NCBI RefSeq assembly: GCF_001447995.1
Contig: NZ_LDPE01000001.1
Coordinates: 1,798,001 to 1,862,000, forward strand
Reading direction: 5' to 3'
Source of the DNA: Maribacter dokdonensis DSW-8
GTDB taxonomy: Bacteria; Bacteroidota; Bacteroidia; Flavobacteriales; Flavobacteriaceae
DNA: 64,000 bases
The notes under the pieces are model-generated. The model did not search any database and had not been told where the DNA came from. It saw nothing but the letters and a program-made list of their open reading frames with translations. Position numbers and translations under genes: made by a program. Positions 26,695 to 36,478 of the stretch are shown here, piece after piece. Every line of letters begins with the position of its first letter. Positions within the stretch are counted from its first letter, which is position 1.

Positions 26695-28898
26695 TTCTCC
26701 CTTTTTAAAATAAATAAAACTTTAGTTCCGGTTCCGTTCTCTTGTAAATCTGAAATTTTAATATCCACCTTATCGGTATACATATCATTCAATATTGCCA
26801 CGCGTTTTTGAATAATACCCATTCCTTTAGATTTTTGTTTCTTTTGATTTTGGGTTTTTATTTCTGCAGATTTCTTTCTGCCAATACCATTATCTATAAT
26901 TGAAATTACTATAGAGTCTTCACTATTCTCCTTAACGTCAACTAAAAGCTCTCCTTTTTCTTCCCTATATCTTAATCCATGCCAAATGGCATTTTCAATG
27001 TAGGGTTGTAATAACATTGGAGGTATTTGAAACTTGGATACCTGTACAGTCTCATCTACGGTAATTTGATAGTCAAATTTGTCTTCAAATCTAGAATGCT
27101 CTAGCTTTATGTATAATTCCAATTGCTGTAATTCTTTTTCTAAGGGAATAAAATCTTCTTCAGAGTTTTCTAGTACAGAGCGCATTAATTTGGAAAAGTC
27201 ACTAAGATATCTATTAGCACTGCGCTCATCACTTTTAGAAATAAAATTATTAACGGAATTTAATGCGTTGAAAATAAAATGCGGATTCATTTGAGAGCGC
27301 AATGATTTCAAGGCTAATAAGTTATTTGCCAATTTCTGTTGTTGATTACTTCGATAAAAGAAGAAGGCTGCCAAAAGGGTCAATAATAACCCAAATATTA
27401 AAGAGTAGATAACCAGCTGTTGTCTCTTATTACTTTCCTTTACCAGCTCTTGCTCCGTTAAAGCTAAATCATATTTACTTTTAGACAGTTCTCGCTCCTG
27501 TTCCAAGCCCGTAAGTCGGTTTTGAGCATTTGCTATCTCTCTATTAAAGCGACTAGCCCTAGAGATTTCTTGTTCTTTTCGTACATATAATGAATCTACC
27601 AATGCCACGTAAGTCTGGTAAGTTTCCAAGGCCTTGGTAAAATCCCCTTTCACCTTATACACTTCAGACAGTTTTCTTGTGGCATCTTTTTGCACCACCA
27701 AATCATCATCTGAGTCAGCCTCAACAATACTCTTTTCTAAAAAGGGAATTGCCTCATTGTACTTATCTTGAGAGATGTAGGCATTTGCAATCTTATAATT
27801 TATTCGTTGTGATGTTATCGTATCTCCAAGTTCAAGCTTTTTAAGTCCAACATTAGGCGCGTTCAATCTTTTTAATTCCTGTAAACTACTTTTACGCATA
27901 TTGATTTCTTCATTGAACCTACTTTTAGTATTGTAAAAATCCGCTACCTTTTCTTTTTCTTGCAATGCCCTTTTTGGTGCTGATTGTACCGCAAGTTCCA
28001 ATGAATTTCTATAATAAGCCTCTGCCTCCATAGCTTGGTTATCAATAGAATATGAATCGGCCAATTTGGAATTCAAGTCGATCATTTTTGAGGTATTCTG
28101 ATTTTTTTCGGCAATCAACAGACCTCTGTTATACAACTCTATTGCTTCTTTGGTTTTGCCCTCACCCTTTTTAGCATCACCTAATAGTTCATAAAGTACT
28201 GCACTTTGATAAGGCGGCATTGTTTTTACCTTCGACAACGGATCCAATAAACCTATAGTCTCATTGAATCTTGACGTTAAATTGTACGCCCTGCCCAACA
28301 ATAAAGATGTGGCAATGGTCTTATTGTTCTCTAACGCATCTTCATAGTTATCAATAGCTAAATCCAATTGCTTGTAATATTGATAGACCTCCCCAAGTTT
28401 GGAAAGCGATCGTGCCAATTCCTTCCTTCTCCCTCTTTTTCCTAATAAAGCTATAGATTGGGCCACAAAGTCAATACTCTTTTCAATATCCTTGGCTTTG
28501 TAGTGTTCTGCGGAATCTAACAGTTGTTGATGTCTTATAGAAATATCAGGCGGTGAATTTGACCTGTCACCAGCCGAAGACTCAAAGCCTTCTACCAAGA
28601 TCAGTACATCATCATTTTTTTCAACATTATACCATAATGTCTCAATATCCTGATGCTCAATTATGAGTTGATCACCAATTCTTGTTTTAATTTCAAATTC
28701 TCCCAAGGCATTAGTAACCACGAACACCCCCATATCATTTGAAATAGAAACACCGGAAATTGGTTGTCCTGTGCTCCTAACCTCAACCCTACCTTTTAAA
28801 TTGAATTTTAGTGCATTGTTTTGAGATTGTGAATAGATAACGTTCCACCCCAAAAACAAACAAACCATTATGTAAATACAATAATCTTTCATACTCAA
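26691..28898 (-). CDS. LytS-type sensor histidine kinase with TPR repeats and a CarboxypepD_reg-like domain
   Basis: A 735-residue sensor. A signal peptide (about 1-23) precedes a carboxypeptidase-regulatory-like beta-sandwich (about 30-108: GRVEVRSTGQPISGVSIS, ALGEFEI) and TPR repeats (about 125-440). A coiled segment leads to one membrane helix (about 495-515). The cytoplasmic His_kinase domain has its phosphoacceptor histidine in MNPHFIFNALNS (about residue 536). An HATPase domain has the N-box QPYIENAIWHGL and the GIGRKK G-box. The sensing region would face the periplasm. Stop overlaps start with the LytTR gene. Confidence 0.92.
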   Translation of the reverse strand: MSMKDYCIYIMVCLFLGWNVIYSQSQNNALKFNLKGRVEVRSTGQPISGVSISNDMGVFVVTNALGEFEIKTRIGDQLIIEHQDIETLWYNVEKNDDVLILVEGFESSAGDRSNSPPDISIRHQQLLDSAEHYKAKDIEKSIDFVAQSIALLGKRGRRKELARSLSKLGEVYQYYKQLDLAIDNYEDALENNKTIATSLLLGRAYNLTSRFNETIGLLDPLSKVKTMPPYQSAVLYELLGDAKKGEGKTKEAIELYNRGLLIAEKNQNTSKMIDLNSKLADSYSIDNQAMEAEAYYRNSLELAVQSAPKRALQEKEKVADFYNTKSRFNEEINMRKSSLQELKRLNAPNVGLKKLELGDTITSQRINYKIANAYISQDKYNEAIPFLEKSIVEADSDDDLVVQKDATRKLSEVYKVKGDFTKALETYQTYVALVDSLYVRKEQEISRASRFNREIANAQNRLTGLEQERELSKSKYDLALTEQELVKESNKRQQLVIYSLIFGLLLTLLAAFFFYRSNQQQKLANNLLALKSLRSQMNPHFIFNALNSVNNFISKSDERSANRYLSDFSKLMRSVLENSEEDFIPLEKELQQLELYIKLEHSRFEDKFDYQITVDETVQVSKFQIPPMLLQPYIENAIWHGLRYREEKGELLVDVKENSEDSIVISIIDNGIGRKKSAEIKTQNQKKQKSKGMGIIQKRVAILNDMYTDKVDIKISDLQENGTGTKVLFILKREK

Positions 28899-29094
28899 TT
28901 ACTATGGTAAACTTAGCTGATAATTATGGTACTAAAAAATGAAGTAATTGCAAAACATACACTTAATCTAGCATTATTCATAAGTTAACAAACCCATTAA
29001 ACCACTTTACTAAGCCATAAGGCACCTTCGCTCATTTCAATTATTCTAAGAAAAACTTAGCGGTTAGTTTCGTCTTGAATTAAAAACGAAAACT

Positions 29095-30270
29095 ATGAAA
29101 ATCTTAAAACAACTTGGATCTATAGGTATTGGACTATTGACCATATCTAGCGTATATGCCTGTAATACTAACGAAAGAAGAAAACCAATTGAACTAATTG
29201 CACATGCTACTAACCCAGTAGAACCAAAAAAAGACAATACTGTTCAAATAGCGTTGTTATTGGATACAAGTAATAGCATGGACGGTTTAATCAACCAAGC
29301 CAAGTCTCAACTTTGGGATATTGTAAACGAGTTCAGTTTGGCTAAATGCGGAAATGACACTAGACCCAACCTACAAATTGCAATATATCAATATGGGAAT
29401 GACAATCTTACAGCAAGTGAAGGATACATTCAACAAGTTCTTGGATTTAGTAGTGATCTTGATGAAATTTCTGAAAAACTCTTCTCATTAACCACCAACG
29501 GTGGTGAAGAATATTGTGGTAAAGTTTTACAAACATCGCTACAACAATTACCATGGAACCAAAATCCAGATTTACTACGAATGATTTTCATTGCCGGTAA
29601 CGAGCCTTTTGACCAAGGAAGGTATAATTATAGAAATGCGACCACCAATGCTAATGAAAAAGGGGTTACGGTCAACACTATTTTTTGTGGAAATTACGAA
29701 TTGGGCATAAACACAGACTGGAAAAAAGGGGCATCATTAACAGGCGGAGAGTATATGGCTATTGATCACAATAAAAAAGTGGTTCATATAAATACTCCTT
29801 ATGATGACATCATAATCAAGCTCAATTCAAAATTAAACACCACATATATTTCGTACGGTACTTTAGGAAGAGAAAAGTACCAGGCACAGAAAGTTCAAGA
29901 TGAAAATGCTTTAGAGATGGAAGAAGCCATTGCCGTTAAAAGAGCTGTTAGCAAAAGTTCAAGACTTTACAATAATAAAAAATGGGACTTAGTTGATGCC
30001 TATGCCGATGAGGAATTTGAAATTAGTACTGTTGAAAAAGATCAATTACCCAATGAGCTGAAGAACAAAAACGAAAAAGAAATCAAAGATTATATTGAAT
30101 CTAAAAAAGCAGAAAGAATACAGATACAAAAAGAGATTCAAGGATATAACTCTAAACGTTTAGCATATATAGCCGAACATCAAAACGCTGATAAATCAGG
30201 TGAATTAGAAAATGCCATGATCAAGGCGATCAAAAAGCAAGCCGAATCAAAAAATTATAGCTGGGAGTAA
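29095..30270 (+). CDS. Lipoprotein with von Willebrand factor A domain
   Basis: A 391-residue protein. The N-terminus is a signal peptide ending SVYAC, giving a lipid-modified Cys23. The vWA domain starts near residue 50 and has an intact MIDAS motif DTSNSM (57-62), so metal-dependent ligand binding is possible. The C-terminal 120 residues are charged and predicted helical (KNKNEKEIKDYIES, QKEIQGYNSKR), perhaps a coiled coil. Partner and role are unknown. It is single-gene, convergent with a PorP/SprF gene across a shared terminator. Confidence 0.85.
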   Translation: MKILKQLGSIGIGLLTISSVYACNTNERRKPIELIAHATNPVEPKKDNTVQIALLLDTSNSMDGLINQAKSQLWDIVNEFSLAKCGNDTRPNLQIAIYQYGNDNLTASEGYIQQVLGFSSDLDEISEKLFSLTTNGGEEYCGKVLQTSLQQLPWNQNPDLLRMIFIAGNEPFDQGRYNYRNATTNANEKGVTVNTIFCGNYELGINTDWKKGASLTGGEYMAIDHNKKVVHINTPYDDIIIKLNSKLNTTYISYGTLGREKYQAQKVQDENALEMEEAIAVKRAVSKSSRLYNNKKWDLVDAYADEEFEISTVEKDQLPNELKNKNEKEIKDYIESKKAERIQIQKEIQGYNSKRLAYIAEHQNADKSGELENAMIKAIKKQAESKNYSWE

Positions 30271-30279
30271 ATCAATTTT

Positions 30280-30318
30280 AATAAAAAGGTCCGTTACAAA
30301 CTAGCTGACCTTTTTATT
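30280..30318. terminator. Bidirectional terminator
   Basis: AATAAAAAGGTC pairs with GACCTTTTTATT across a 15-base loop, with A-run and T-run on the two sides. It lies between the convergent vWA and PorP/SprF genes. Confidence 0.75.
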
Positions 30319-31341
30319 TTAATTAGCGGCGGGACAGTAGCAATCATACTTACGCTCTGTCTGTCCAAAATCATACCCTAAGGTAATTTGGTGAAACCCG
30401 CCATTATCAAAACGATAATCATTCATTTGATACGAATAATTATACGACACCATAAAGTTTTTAAAATTAGCACCAACTATAGGGGTTATCAACTGTAAGC
30501 GTTGCTCTCCAAATGAACCTGCATCTTGATATTGAGCTCCATCAAAACTTCTTCTATATGAGAGTCCGCCCCAAATACGACCAAAATCTACATCTTTATA
30601 AACCTTGGCGTTAATATCTAAACTCTTCTCCTTGGTAAATTCAGTTAACTGAAAAAGTACTGATGGCTCAAACTGCCATTCACTTCTTCCAAAGATATAC
30701 CCTGCAGATACTAAAAACCTTCTAATATTATCAATTACCAATTCATCTGGGTTATCATTTCTATCCCTATAGTACAAATTTCTTTTGCTTCCGGTCAATG
30801 CATTTGTAACCGCAAAATGCGTGTAAAACTCTCCATAATTGTATGAAACACCAATATCGACATTTGCGTAAGAAGAACTTAATTTTATTCCTGAAACGGC
30901 AGGATCGGGAGTTACCGATCTAAATTCGGTTTCATCCAAGCTACTCTGTAATATAGTACCGCTAAGACCAAAAGATAGTTGATTTAACTGTCTTACATCA
31001 TTACCGCCCATTCTTAAATGATGAGCGTAAGTAAGTTTAAGTCCGGTTTGAGAATGATAGCCATTAGCATCGTTAAAAACTATTGCACCTATACCACTTG
31101 GAGAATCACCTAACCTAAAATGGGCATTAATGGTTTGCAAACTAGGTGCATCATCAACATCAAACCATTGCTTTCTTGCAGTAGCCCTAATTTTTCCACC
31201 TTCACCAATACCGGCCATAGAAGGAAAAACCAAATAATAGTTATCTGACAAATAATCGAAATAAACAGGAATACCTTCTTGTGCATTAGATTTAAGACCA
31301 ATCACAAGCACGGTAAACAATAATAGAATATGGTATTTCAT
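30319..31341 (-). CDS. PorP/SprF family membrane protein (second copy)
   Basis: A 340-residue beta-barrel with a signal peptide (cleavage near SNAQ, residue 20). The PorP/SprF-like start is divergent (VYFDYLSDNYYLVFPSMAGIG in place of the usual QYTQYMxNxxxxNPAYAG). Barrel-like strands follow to a C-terminus ending KYDCYCPAAN with two cysteines. Unlike the copy at 18948-19928, it has no adhesin or OmpA gene on its strand nearby, so its partner must be encoded elsewhere. Confidence 0.85.
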   Translation of the reverse strand: MKYHILLLFTVLVIGLKSNAQEGIPVYFDYLSDNYYLVFPSMAGIGEGGKIRATARKQWFDVDDAPSLQTINAHFRLGDSPSGIGAIVFNDANGYHSQTGLKLTYAHHLRMGGNDVRQLNQLSFGLSGTILQSSLDETEFRSVTPDPAVSGIKLSSSYANVDIGVSYNYGEFYTHFAVTNALTGSKRNLYYRDRNDNPDELVIDNIRRFLVSAGYIFGRSEWQFEPSVLFQLTEFTKEKSLDINAKVYKDVDFGRIWGGLSYRRSFDGAQYQDAGSFGEQRLQLITPIVGANFKNFMVSYNYSYQMNDYRFDNGGFHQITLGYDFGQTERKYDCYCPAAN

Positions 31342-31464
31342 CTTGGGACTTTAAAACTAGGGTTTAGTTTCGCTAATATAAAGTGTATAACGAGTTAACC
31401 TCAACATTATTATGTAGCTACAAACTAAGATTTCCTTTGTATTTTTGCTTAAAATTTTTGAGAT

Positions 31465-32376
31465 ATGAAAGAGTATTCAATCACGGTAGTAAAAACCAAC
31501 AACCCACATATATTAAAATTCGAAACTAACCACTTGTTAGTACAGCGAAAAAATTACGAATTTAAAAATATTGACGAAGCCAAGAACAGTCCATTAGCCC
31601 AACAATTATTCTATCTTCCGTTTATTAAAACAGTTTATATTTCTGGAGATTTTATTGGATTGGAACGTTACGATATTGTTCAATGGGAAGATGTAAAAGA
31701 TGAGGTGGCACAACAACTAGTTGAGTACTTAAATGCAGGTGAGCCAATAGTCATAGAGGAAGATATGGACAAACCCATACCGGTTACCGTATATGCGGAA
31801 GTAACTCCCAACCCATCTACAATAAAATTTGTAGCCAGTAAAAAAATAGTAGGGTCTGCATTCGAATTTAAGAATATAGACGAAGCAAGAGATTCTAAAC
31901 TAGCTACCGAACTATTTCAATTTCCGTTTGTGAAACAGGTATTTATAGATGAAAATTACGTTTCTGTTTCTAAATATGAAGTTGCGGAATGGGATGATAT
32001 AACCGTAGAACTACGAGAAGTAATAAGAAATTTTATTACCGAAGGAAAACAAATAGTAGCGGATAATGCCAAAGCTATAGGAGCTGAAGCCCAAGTATCC
32101 GAAACTATTACTGCCGAAAGTACAGTTGAGCTTGATGAAACTTCACAAGAGATTGTTGATATTTTGGAAGAATATGTAAAACCGGCTGTAGCTAGTGATG
32201 GAGGAAATATTATGTTTCAATCTTATGACACGGACAGCAAAACTGTAAACGTAATTCTACAAGGCGCCTGTAGCGGTTGCCCGTCTTCTACATTTACCCT
32301 AAAAAACGGTATAGAAACAATGTTGAAAAATATGATGGGCGACAAGGTAAATGAGGTAGTTGCGCTAAACGGCTAA
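31465..32376 (+). CDS. NifU-like iron-sulfur carrier with tandem Nfu N-domains
   Basis: A 303-residue protein. Two tandem Nfu_N scaffold domains (about 1-90 and 105-195) share the FKNIDEA motif and a W-(E/D)-D segment. A low-complexity linker (about 200-225) precedes a C-terminal NifU domain with the Fe-S ligating GACSGCPS motif (Cys269, Cys272). Nfu proteins hand 4Fe-4S clusters to apo-proteins. A TATTTTTG -7-like box lies at 31440-31447, but the -33 element is poor. Dodecin follows 71 bases downstream. Confidence 0.93.
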   Translation: MKEYSITVVKTNNPHILKFETNHLLVQRKNYEFKNIDEAKNSPLAQQLFYLPFIKTVYISGDFIGLERYDIVQWEDVKDEVAQQLVEYLNAGEPIVIEEDMDKPIPVTVYAEVTPNPSTIKFVASKKIVGSAFEFKNIDEARDSKLATELFQFPFVKQVFIDENYVSVSKYEVAEWDDITVELREVIRNFITEGKQIVADNAKAIGAEAQVSETITAESTVELDETSQEIVDILEEYVKPAVASDGGNIMFQSYDTDSKTVNVILQGACSGCPSSTFTLKNGIETMLKNMMGDKVNEVVALNG

Positions 32377-32447
32377 TTATCGATTTAAATGAATTAAAGT
32401 GTGCCTTCAATTTTTGTAACTTGTAGGAAATCTAAAAATCATTAATT

Positions 32448-32648
32448 ATGGCAGTTTTAAAAGTAATCGAAATTTTAGCAAATTCTGACAACGGATGGGA
32501 AGATGCAGCAAAAAAAGCAGTTGCGGAAGCATCTAAATCAGTAAAAAATATAAAATCGGTTTATATCAACGAGCAAAGCGCTACCGTTGAAGATGGAAAA
32601 ATCAAAAATTACAGAGTAAATGTTAAAATCACTTTTGAAGTGAAGTAA
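32448..32648 (+). CDS. Dodecin family flavin-binding protein
   Basis: A 66-residue protein, normal for dodecin, which assembles as a dodecamer that stores or buffers flavins in the cytoplasm. The family core is visible: [21 protein letters not shown], then the strand [17 protein letters not shown] and [11 protein letters not shown]. The flavin-stacking Trp is in the NGWEDA segment. A strong terminator follows immediately, so it may be monocistronic or a short unit with nfu. Confidence 0.95.
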   Translation: MAVLKVIEILANSDNGWEDAAKKAVAEASKSVKNIKSVYINEQSATVEDGKIKNYRVNVKITFEVK

Positions 32649-32666
32649 CCATTTTGCTACAATATT

Positions 32667-32693
32667 AAAAGCGCCTTTTGGCGCTTTTTTTTG
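32667..32693 (+). terminator. Rho-independent terminator after dodecin
   Basis: AAAAGCGCC / GGCGCTTTT with a TTTT loop, followed by a continuing T-run. Confidence 0.9.
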
Positions 32694-32715
32694 CCTTAAA
32701 TCAAATATTTACACA

Positions 32716-34770
32716 ATGCCCCATTCACAAAAGCATACTAACAACCTAATTAAAGAAAGTAGTCCTTATTTACTTCAACACGCCCACAATCCTGTTCATT
32801 GGGAAGCCTGGAACGAAGACACTTTACAAAAGGCAAAAGACGAGAATAAATTAATATTGATAAGTATTGGTTACGCAGCATGTCATTGGTGCCATGTTAT
32901 GGAGCATGAATGCTTTGAAGATGAAGAGGTTGCTGAAACCATGAATGCCCATTTTATCAATATCAAGGTAGACAGGGAAGAAAGACCAGATATTGACCAC
33001 ATTTACATGGATGCACTTCAAATGATGACCGGTAGCGGCGGCTGGCCTTTAAATATTTTGGCCCTACCAGATGGTAGGCCTTTTTGGGGAGCTACTTTTG
33101 TTAAAAAAACCGATTGGATTCAAGTACTGAACCAACTTCAAAAACTGTACATAGAAGACCCTAATAAAATTACAGGGTATGCTGAAAATATGGCTCAGGG
33201 TCTAAAAGAAATCAATTCAATTACAAAGACCAGTAATGACGAGCTCATTAATTCAAACGAAATTGAAAAAATAATACAGGACTGGTCTAACTATTTTGAT
33301 ACGTTTTTAGGCGGATACAAACGCGCCCCAAAGTTTATGATGCCTACAAACATGAATTGTTTACTACATTATGCCCACTCCCATAATGATGACACTATTT
33401 ATGAGTACGTAAACACCACCTTGACCAGAATGGCTTGGGGTGGCATATTTGACCATGTTGGCGGTGGTTTTTCAAGATACGCGGTAGACACCAAGTGGCA
33501 CGTACCACATTTTGAAAAGATGCTATATGACAATGGTCTATTAATTAGTCTTTATTCTAATGCATATGCCGCTACCAACAAGCAACTTTATAAAAGTACC
33601 GTTGAGAAAACCATTTCATTTTTAGAAGAAGAGCTACTAGACAAGAGCAATGGATTTTACTCTTCTTTAGATGCCGATAGTTTAACCAAAAATGGCAAGT
33701 TGGTAGAAGGAGCGTATTATGTTTGGCAAAAAGAAGAATTAATAAGAATACTAAAGGATGATTTTGAAATTTTCGAGGAGTATTTCAATATAAACTCCTA
33801 CGGTCTTTGGGAAGAAGACAACTATGTGCTAATTAGAGACGGCAAAGCTTTGAACATAGCAATGAAGCACTCCATAACCAAAAAGGAGTTGAAACAAATT
33901 ATAACCCAATGCCTTGTTTTATTAAAAAAGGAAAGAAAAAAACGCAACAAACCTAGGTTAGACGATAAGATTTTAACTGCTTGGAACGGACTTGCCTTAA
34001 AAGGTCTTACCGATGCTTACAGGTACTTGGAGAATCCTCACTATTTAGATCTCGCATTAAGAAATGCACAATTCATTATTGAAAAAATGTCTGCTGAGGA
34101 CGGTGGACTGTATCGTAATTTTAAGAACGGAGAAAGCACCATTAAAGGATTTTTAGAAGATTATGCATCGGTCATTGAGGCTTTTATTGGTCTTTATGAA
34201 GTTTCGTATGATGACAAATGGCTTAACCACAGTTTAAGACTTACAAAATACGTAATAGACCATTTTACCGACAGTGAAACCGGACTCTTTTACTTCACAT
34301 CTTCCAAAGAAGATGGGCTTATTAGAAGAACCTTGGAAATTGCAGATAACGTAATACCATCTTCTAACTCTATTATGGCACATAATCTACATAAACTCTC
34401 CAAGTATTTTCCAGAGGATAATTTAGATATTCGCTTAAACAAGATAATGACTTCAATGAAGTCTACGATAACAGAAAACCCTCAAAATAATTCTAATTGG
34501 CTTCATTTGGCTCAACTAATGGATCAGAAATTCTTTGAAATGGTCGCTATCGGTGAAAATTTTGAACCCATTTGCAAAACACTCATGAAGAACTATCTTC
34601 CAAACGTTATATTTGCGGCTTCAAACGCAAAAAATAGCAACTTACCTTTATTGATGAATAGGTATGTAATGAACAAAACGCTTATTTATGTTTGTAATCA
34701 CGGAAGCTGTCAAATGCCTGTTGAAGAACCAAAAAAGGCTTTAGATTTATTGACTACAAACATCTCATAG
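32716..34770 (+). CDS. YyaL/SPATA20-type protein (DUF255 thioredoxin-like domain + (alpha/alpha)6 barrel)
   Basis: A 684-residue cytoplasmic protein. The N-terminal thioredoxin-like domain (about 1-165) has the family start [21 protein letters not shown] and a C-H-W-C redox motif (Cys56, Cys59), then DREERPDID and GSGGWPLN. The rest resembles a glycoside-hydrolase-like alpha/alpha barrel ([39 protein letters not shown]). The family is conserved from bacteria to humans, but its reaction is not firmly known. It appears to be a single-gene unit. Confidence 0.92.
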   Translation: MPHSQKHTNNLIKESSPYLLQHAHNPVHWEAWNEDTLQKAKDENKLILISIGYAACHWCHVMEHECFEDEEVAETMNAHFINIKVDREERPDIDHIYMDALQMMTGSGGWPLNILALPDGRPFWGATFVKKTDWIQVLNQLQKLYIEDPNKITGYAENMAQGLKEINSITKTSNDELINSNEIEKIIQDWSNYFDTFLGGYKRAPKFMMPTNMNCLLHYAHSHNDDTIYEYVNTTLTRMAWGGIFDHVGGGFSRYAVDTKWHVPHFEKMLYDNGLLISLYSNAYAATNKQLYKSTVEKTISFLEEELLDKSNGFYSSLDADSLTKNGKLVEGAYYVWQKEELIRILKDDFEIFEEYFNINSYGLWEEDNYVLIRDGKALNIAMKHSITKKELKQIITQCLVLLKKERKKRNKPRLDDKILTAWNGLALKGLTDAYRYLENPHYLDLALRNAQFIIEKMSAEDGGLYRNFKNGESTIKGFLEDYASVIEAFIGLYEVSYDDKWLNHSLRLTKYVIDHFTDSETGLFYFTSSKEDGLIRRTLEIADNVIPSSNSIMAHNLHKLSKYFPEDNLDIRLNKIMTSMKSTITENPQNNSNWLHLAQLMDQKFFEMVAIGENFEPICKTLMKNYLPNVIFAASNAKNSNLPLLMNRYVMNKTLIYVCNHGSCQMPVEEPKKALDLLTTNIS

Positions 34771-34839
34771 TTTATTGACCACATCTTATTTCTAAAATCA
34801 TCGATATCTGAAAGTTCGTTACAAATAATTTAAAATTCA

Positions 34840-35667
34840 ATGATGGATAAAATCACAAACCTACAAGAACATGCAGATAAGGCCATAGAATGGATATGGG
34901 CCGCTTTACCAAGTTTACTTTGGGCAATTTTCCTTTTAATTGCGGGCACATACCTTATACGTTTCATTAATAAAATGATCCGAAAATTCTTCGCCAGAAA
35001 AGATTATGATCTTGCCCTAGAATCATTTTTACAAAGCTTTATCAGCATTGCTTTAAAAATTATTCTGTTCGTATTGGTCATTACCCAGTTGGGAGTACAG
35101 ACAACATCTTTGGTAGCAATACTTGCATCGGCAGGTTTAGCTATTGGTTTAGCATTACAAGGTTCTTTAGCCAATTTTGCGGGCGGAGTGCTCATACTAT
35201 TGTTCAAACCATTTAAGATAGGAGACTTTATTTCTGCCCAAGGAGTAGACGGAACAGTAAAGGAGATATCAATCTTCACCACCAAAGTAAGTACATTTGG
35301 AAATCAGATTGCCATTATACCCAATGGACAACTATCCAATAATACCATTACCAATTATAATGCTCTGGATACCAGAAGAGATAAAATTGATGTAGGTATT
35401 GGCTATAGTTCCAACATTAAAGAAGCAAAGGAAATTCTTTTAGCGATTTGTAATGATCGCGATACCATACACAAAACCCCAGCCCCTGAAGTATATGTTG
35501 GTGAATTAGGTGATAGTTCGGTAAATCTTACCTTACGTTTTTGGGCGAACAATGCAGATTTTTGGGCCGCACACTTCTACGTTATGGAAGAAATAAAATA
35601 TCGATTTGATGCTGCCGGAATTGAAATTCCGTTCCCTCAACGTGTTATTACACAAATGAAAGGTTAA
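34840..35667 (+). CDS. Small-conductance mechanosensitive channel (MscS family)
   Basis: A 275-residue channel with three membrane segments (about 20-40, 62-82, 88-115). The pore helix TM3 has the Gly/Ala pattern of MscS (ASAGLAIGLALQGSLANFAGGV). The beta domain (FKIGDFI, VKEISIFTTKV, IPNGQLSN) and C-terminal alpha/beta domain follow. It releases solutes during osmotic downshock. ATGATG at the start leaves a one-residue ambiguity. A terminator follows. Confidence 0.95.
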   Translation: MMDKITNLQEHADKAIEWIWAALPSLLWAIFLLIAGTYLIRFINKMIRKFFARKDYDLALESFLQSFISIALKIILFVLVITQLGVQTTSLVAILASAGLAIGLALQGSLANFAGGVLILLFKPFKIGDFISAQGVDGTVKEISIFTTKVSTFGNQIAIIPNGQLSNNTITNYNALDTRRDKIDVGIGYSSNIKEAKEILLAICNDRDTIHKTPAPEVYVGELGDSSVNLTLRFWANNADFWAAHFYVMEEIKYRFDAAGIEIPFPQRVITQMKG

Positions 35668-35690
35668 CAACATAATGAATACCATTAAAG

Positions 35691-35720
35691 AAGCCCTTGA
35701 AACATCAAGGGCTTTTTTTT
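35691..35720 (+). terminator. Rho-independent terminator after mscS
   Basis: AAGCCCTTGA / TCAAGGGCTT with an AACA loop and an eight-T run. The T-run overlaps the 3' end of the convergent tsaB. Confidence 0.88.
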
Positions 35721-36399
35721 ATGCCTTTGTCTTTTTGGTCTGAAGCACAAAATCTTTTAAATAATATGGTTCAAAATAAGCTACGTCTTCAAAATTAGAC
35801 GCATTGAATTTAGCAAAAGATAGGCTAGCCATTTCTTTAGCGGATGGCACAACATCACAATGATAAATTATCTTCTCGTCGGTAAAAAGTTCTTTAATCT
35901 TCTCTGCACCACTTCCTAGGAAATGAACAGTATTAGCTTTTATGAACTCGTTAAATGAGTTTTCATCAACAATTTCCGCTTTCGTTTCCCTAATTTCATT
36001 ACCTAGTGAATCAAACACTGCAGAATACACTTCCATACGCCTTGCATCTAAAACAGGTATCAACACCTCATCTTCTTTAATTTTAATTTGCGTGGCCATA
36101 CTCTTTAAAGTAGAAACCGATATCAAGGGTATACCTAAAGCGTAGCACAAGCCTTTTGCGGCAGAAACCCCAATTCGCAGTCCTGTATAAGACCCCGGAC
36201 CTTTACTAACCGCTACAGCTTCTAAATCTGCCATTTTTAGAGAAGCTTTTTGCAATACCTCTTCAATAAATAAATGTAACTTTTCTGCATGCGAATAGTT
36301 TGCAGAATTCAATTCCTTTATTGCTAGTATTTCTCCGTTTTCAGCAACACAGACAGAGCAATTTGTAGATGATGTCTCTAGGTTTAATAGTATTCCCAT
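35719..36399 (-). CDS. tsaB: tRNA threonylcarbamoyladenosine biosynthesis protein TsaB
   Basis: A 226-residue protein of the ASKHA fold. TsaB partners TsaD and TsaE in making t6A at position 37 of ANN-decoding tRNAs. Visible are the N-terminal NLETSSTNCSVCV, SANYSHAEKLHL, and the hallmark VSKGPGSYTGLRIGVSAAKGL. It lacks the iron-binding histidines of TsaD, as expected. It is encoded just downstream of the tolC terminator and is probably transcribed separately. Confidence 0.95.
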   Translation of the reverse strand: MGILLNLETSSTNCSVCVAENGEILAIKELNSANYSHAEKLHLFIEEVLQKASLKMADLEAVAVSKGPGSYTGLRIGVSAAKGLCYALGIPLISVSTLKSMATQIKIKEDEVLIPVLDARRMEVYSAVFDSLGNEIRETKAEIVDENSFNEFIKANTVHFLGSGAEKIKELFTDEKIIYHCDVVPSAKEMASLSFAKFNASNFEDVAYFEPYYLKDFVLQTKKTKA

Positions 36400-36422
36400 A
36401 ATGCAAAGGTATTACATATAAT

Positions 36423-36458
36423 GAAAAAGCCCGTAACACTAGAATGCTACAGGCTTAT
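36423..36458 (-). terminator. Terminator of the tolC/ABC efflux operon
   Basis: On the minus strand, AAGCCTGTAGCA pairs with TGTTACGGGCTT (12 pairs, two of them G-U) around a TTCTAG loop, followed by TTTTTC. Confidence 0.8.
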
Positions 36459-36478
36459 TAATCATAAATTACTTTTAC

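Noticed and set aside
28899..29094. The divergent gap between the sensor kinase and vWA genes, checked for promoters or a riboswitch
   Set aside because: Only weak -7-like boxes (TAAGTTTA on the minus strand, TAGTTTCG on the plus strand) without matching -33 elements.
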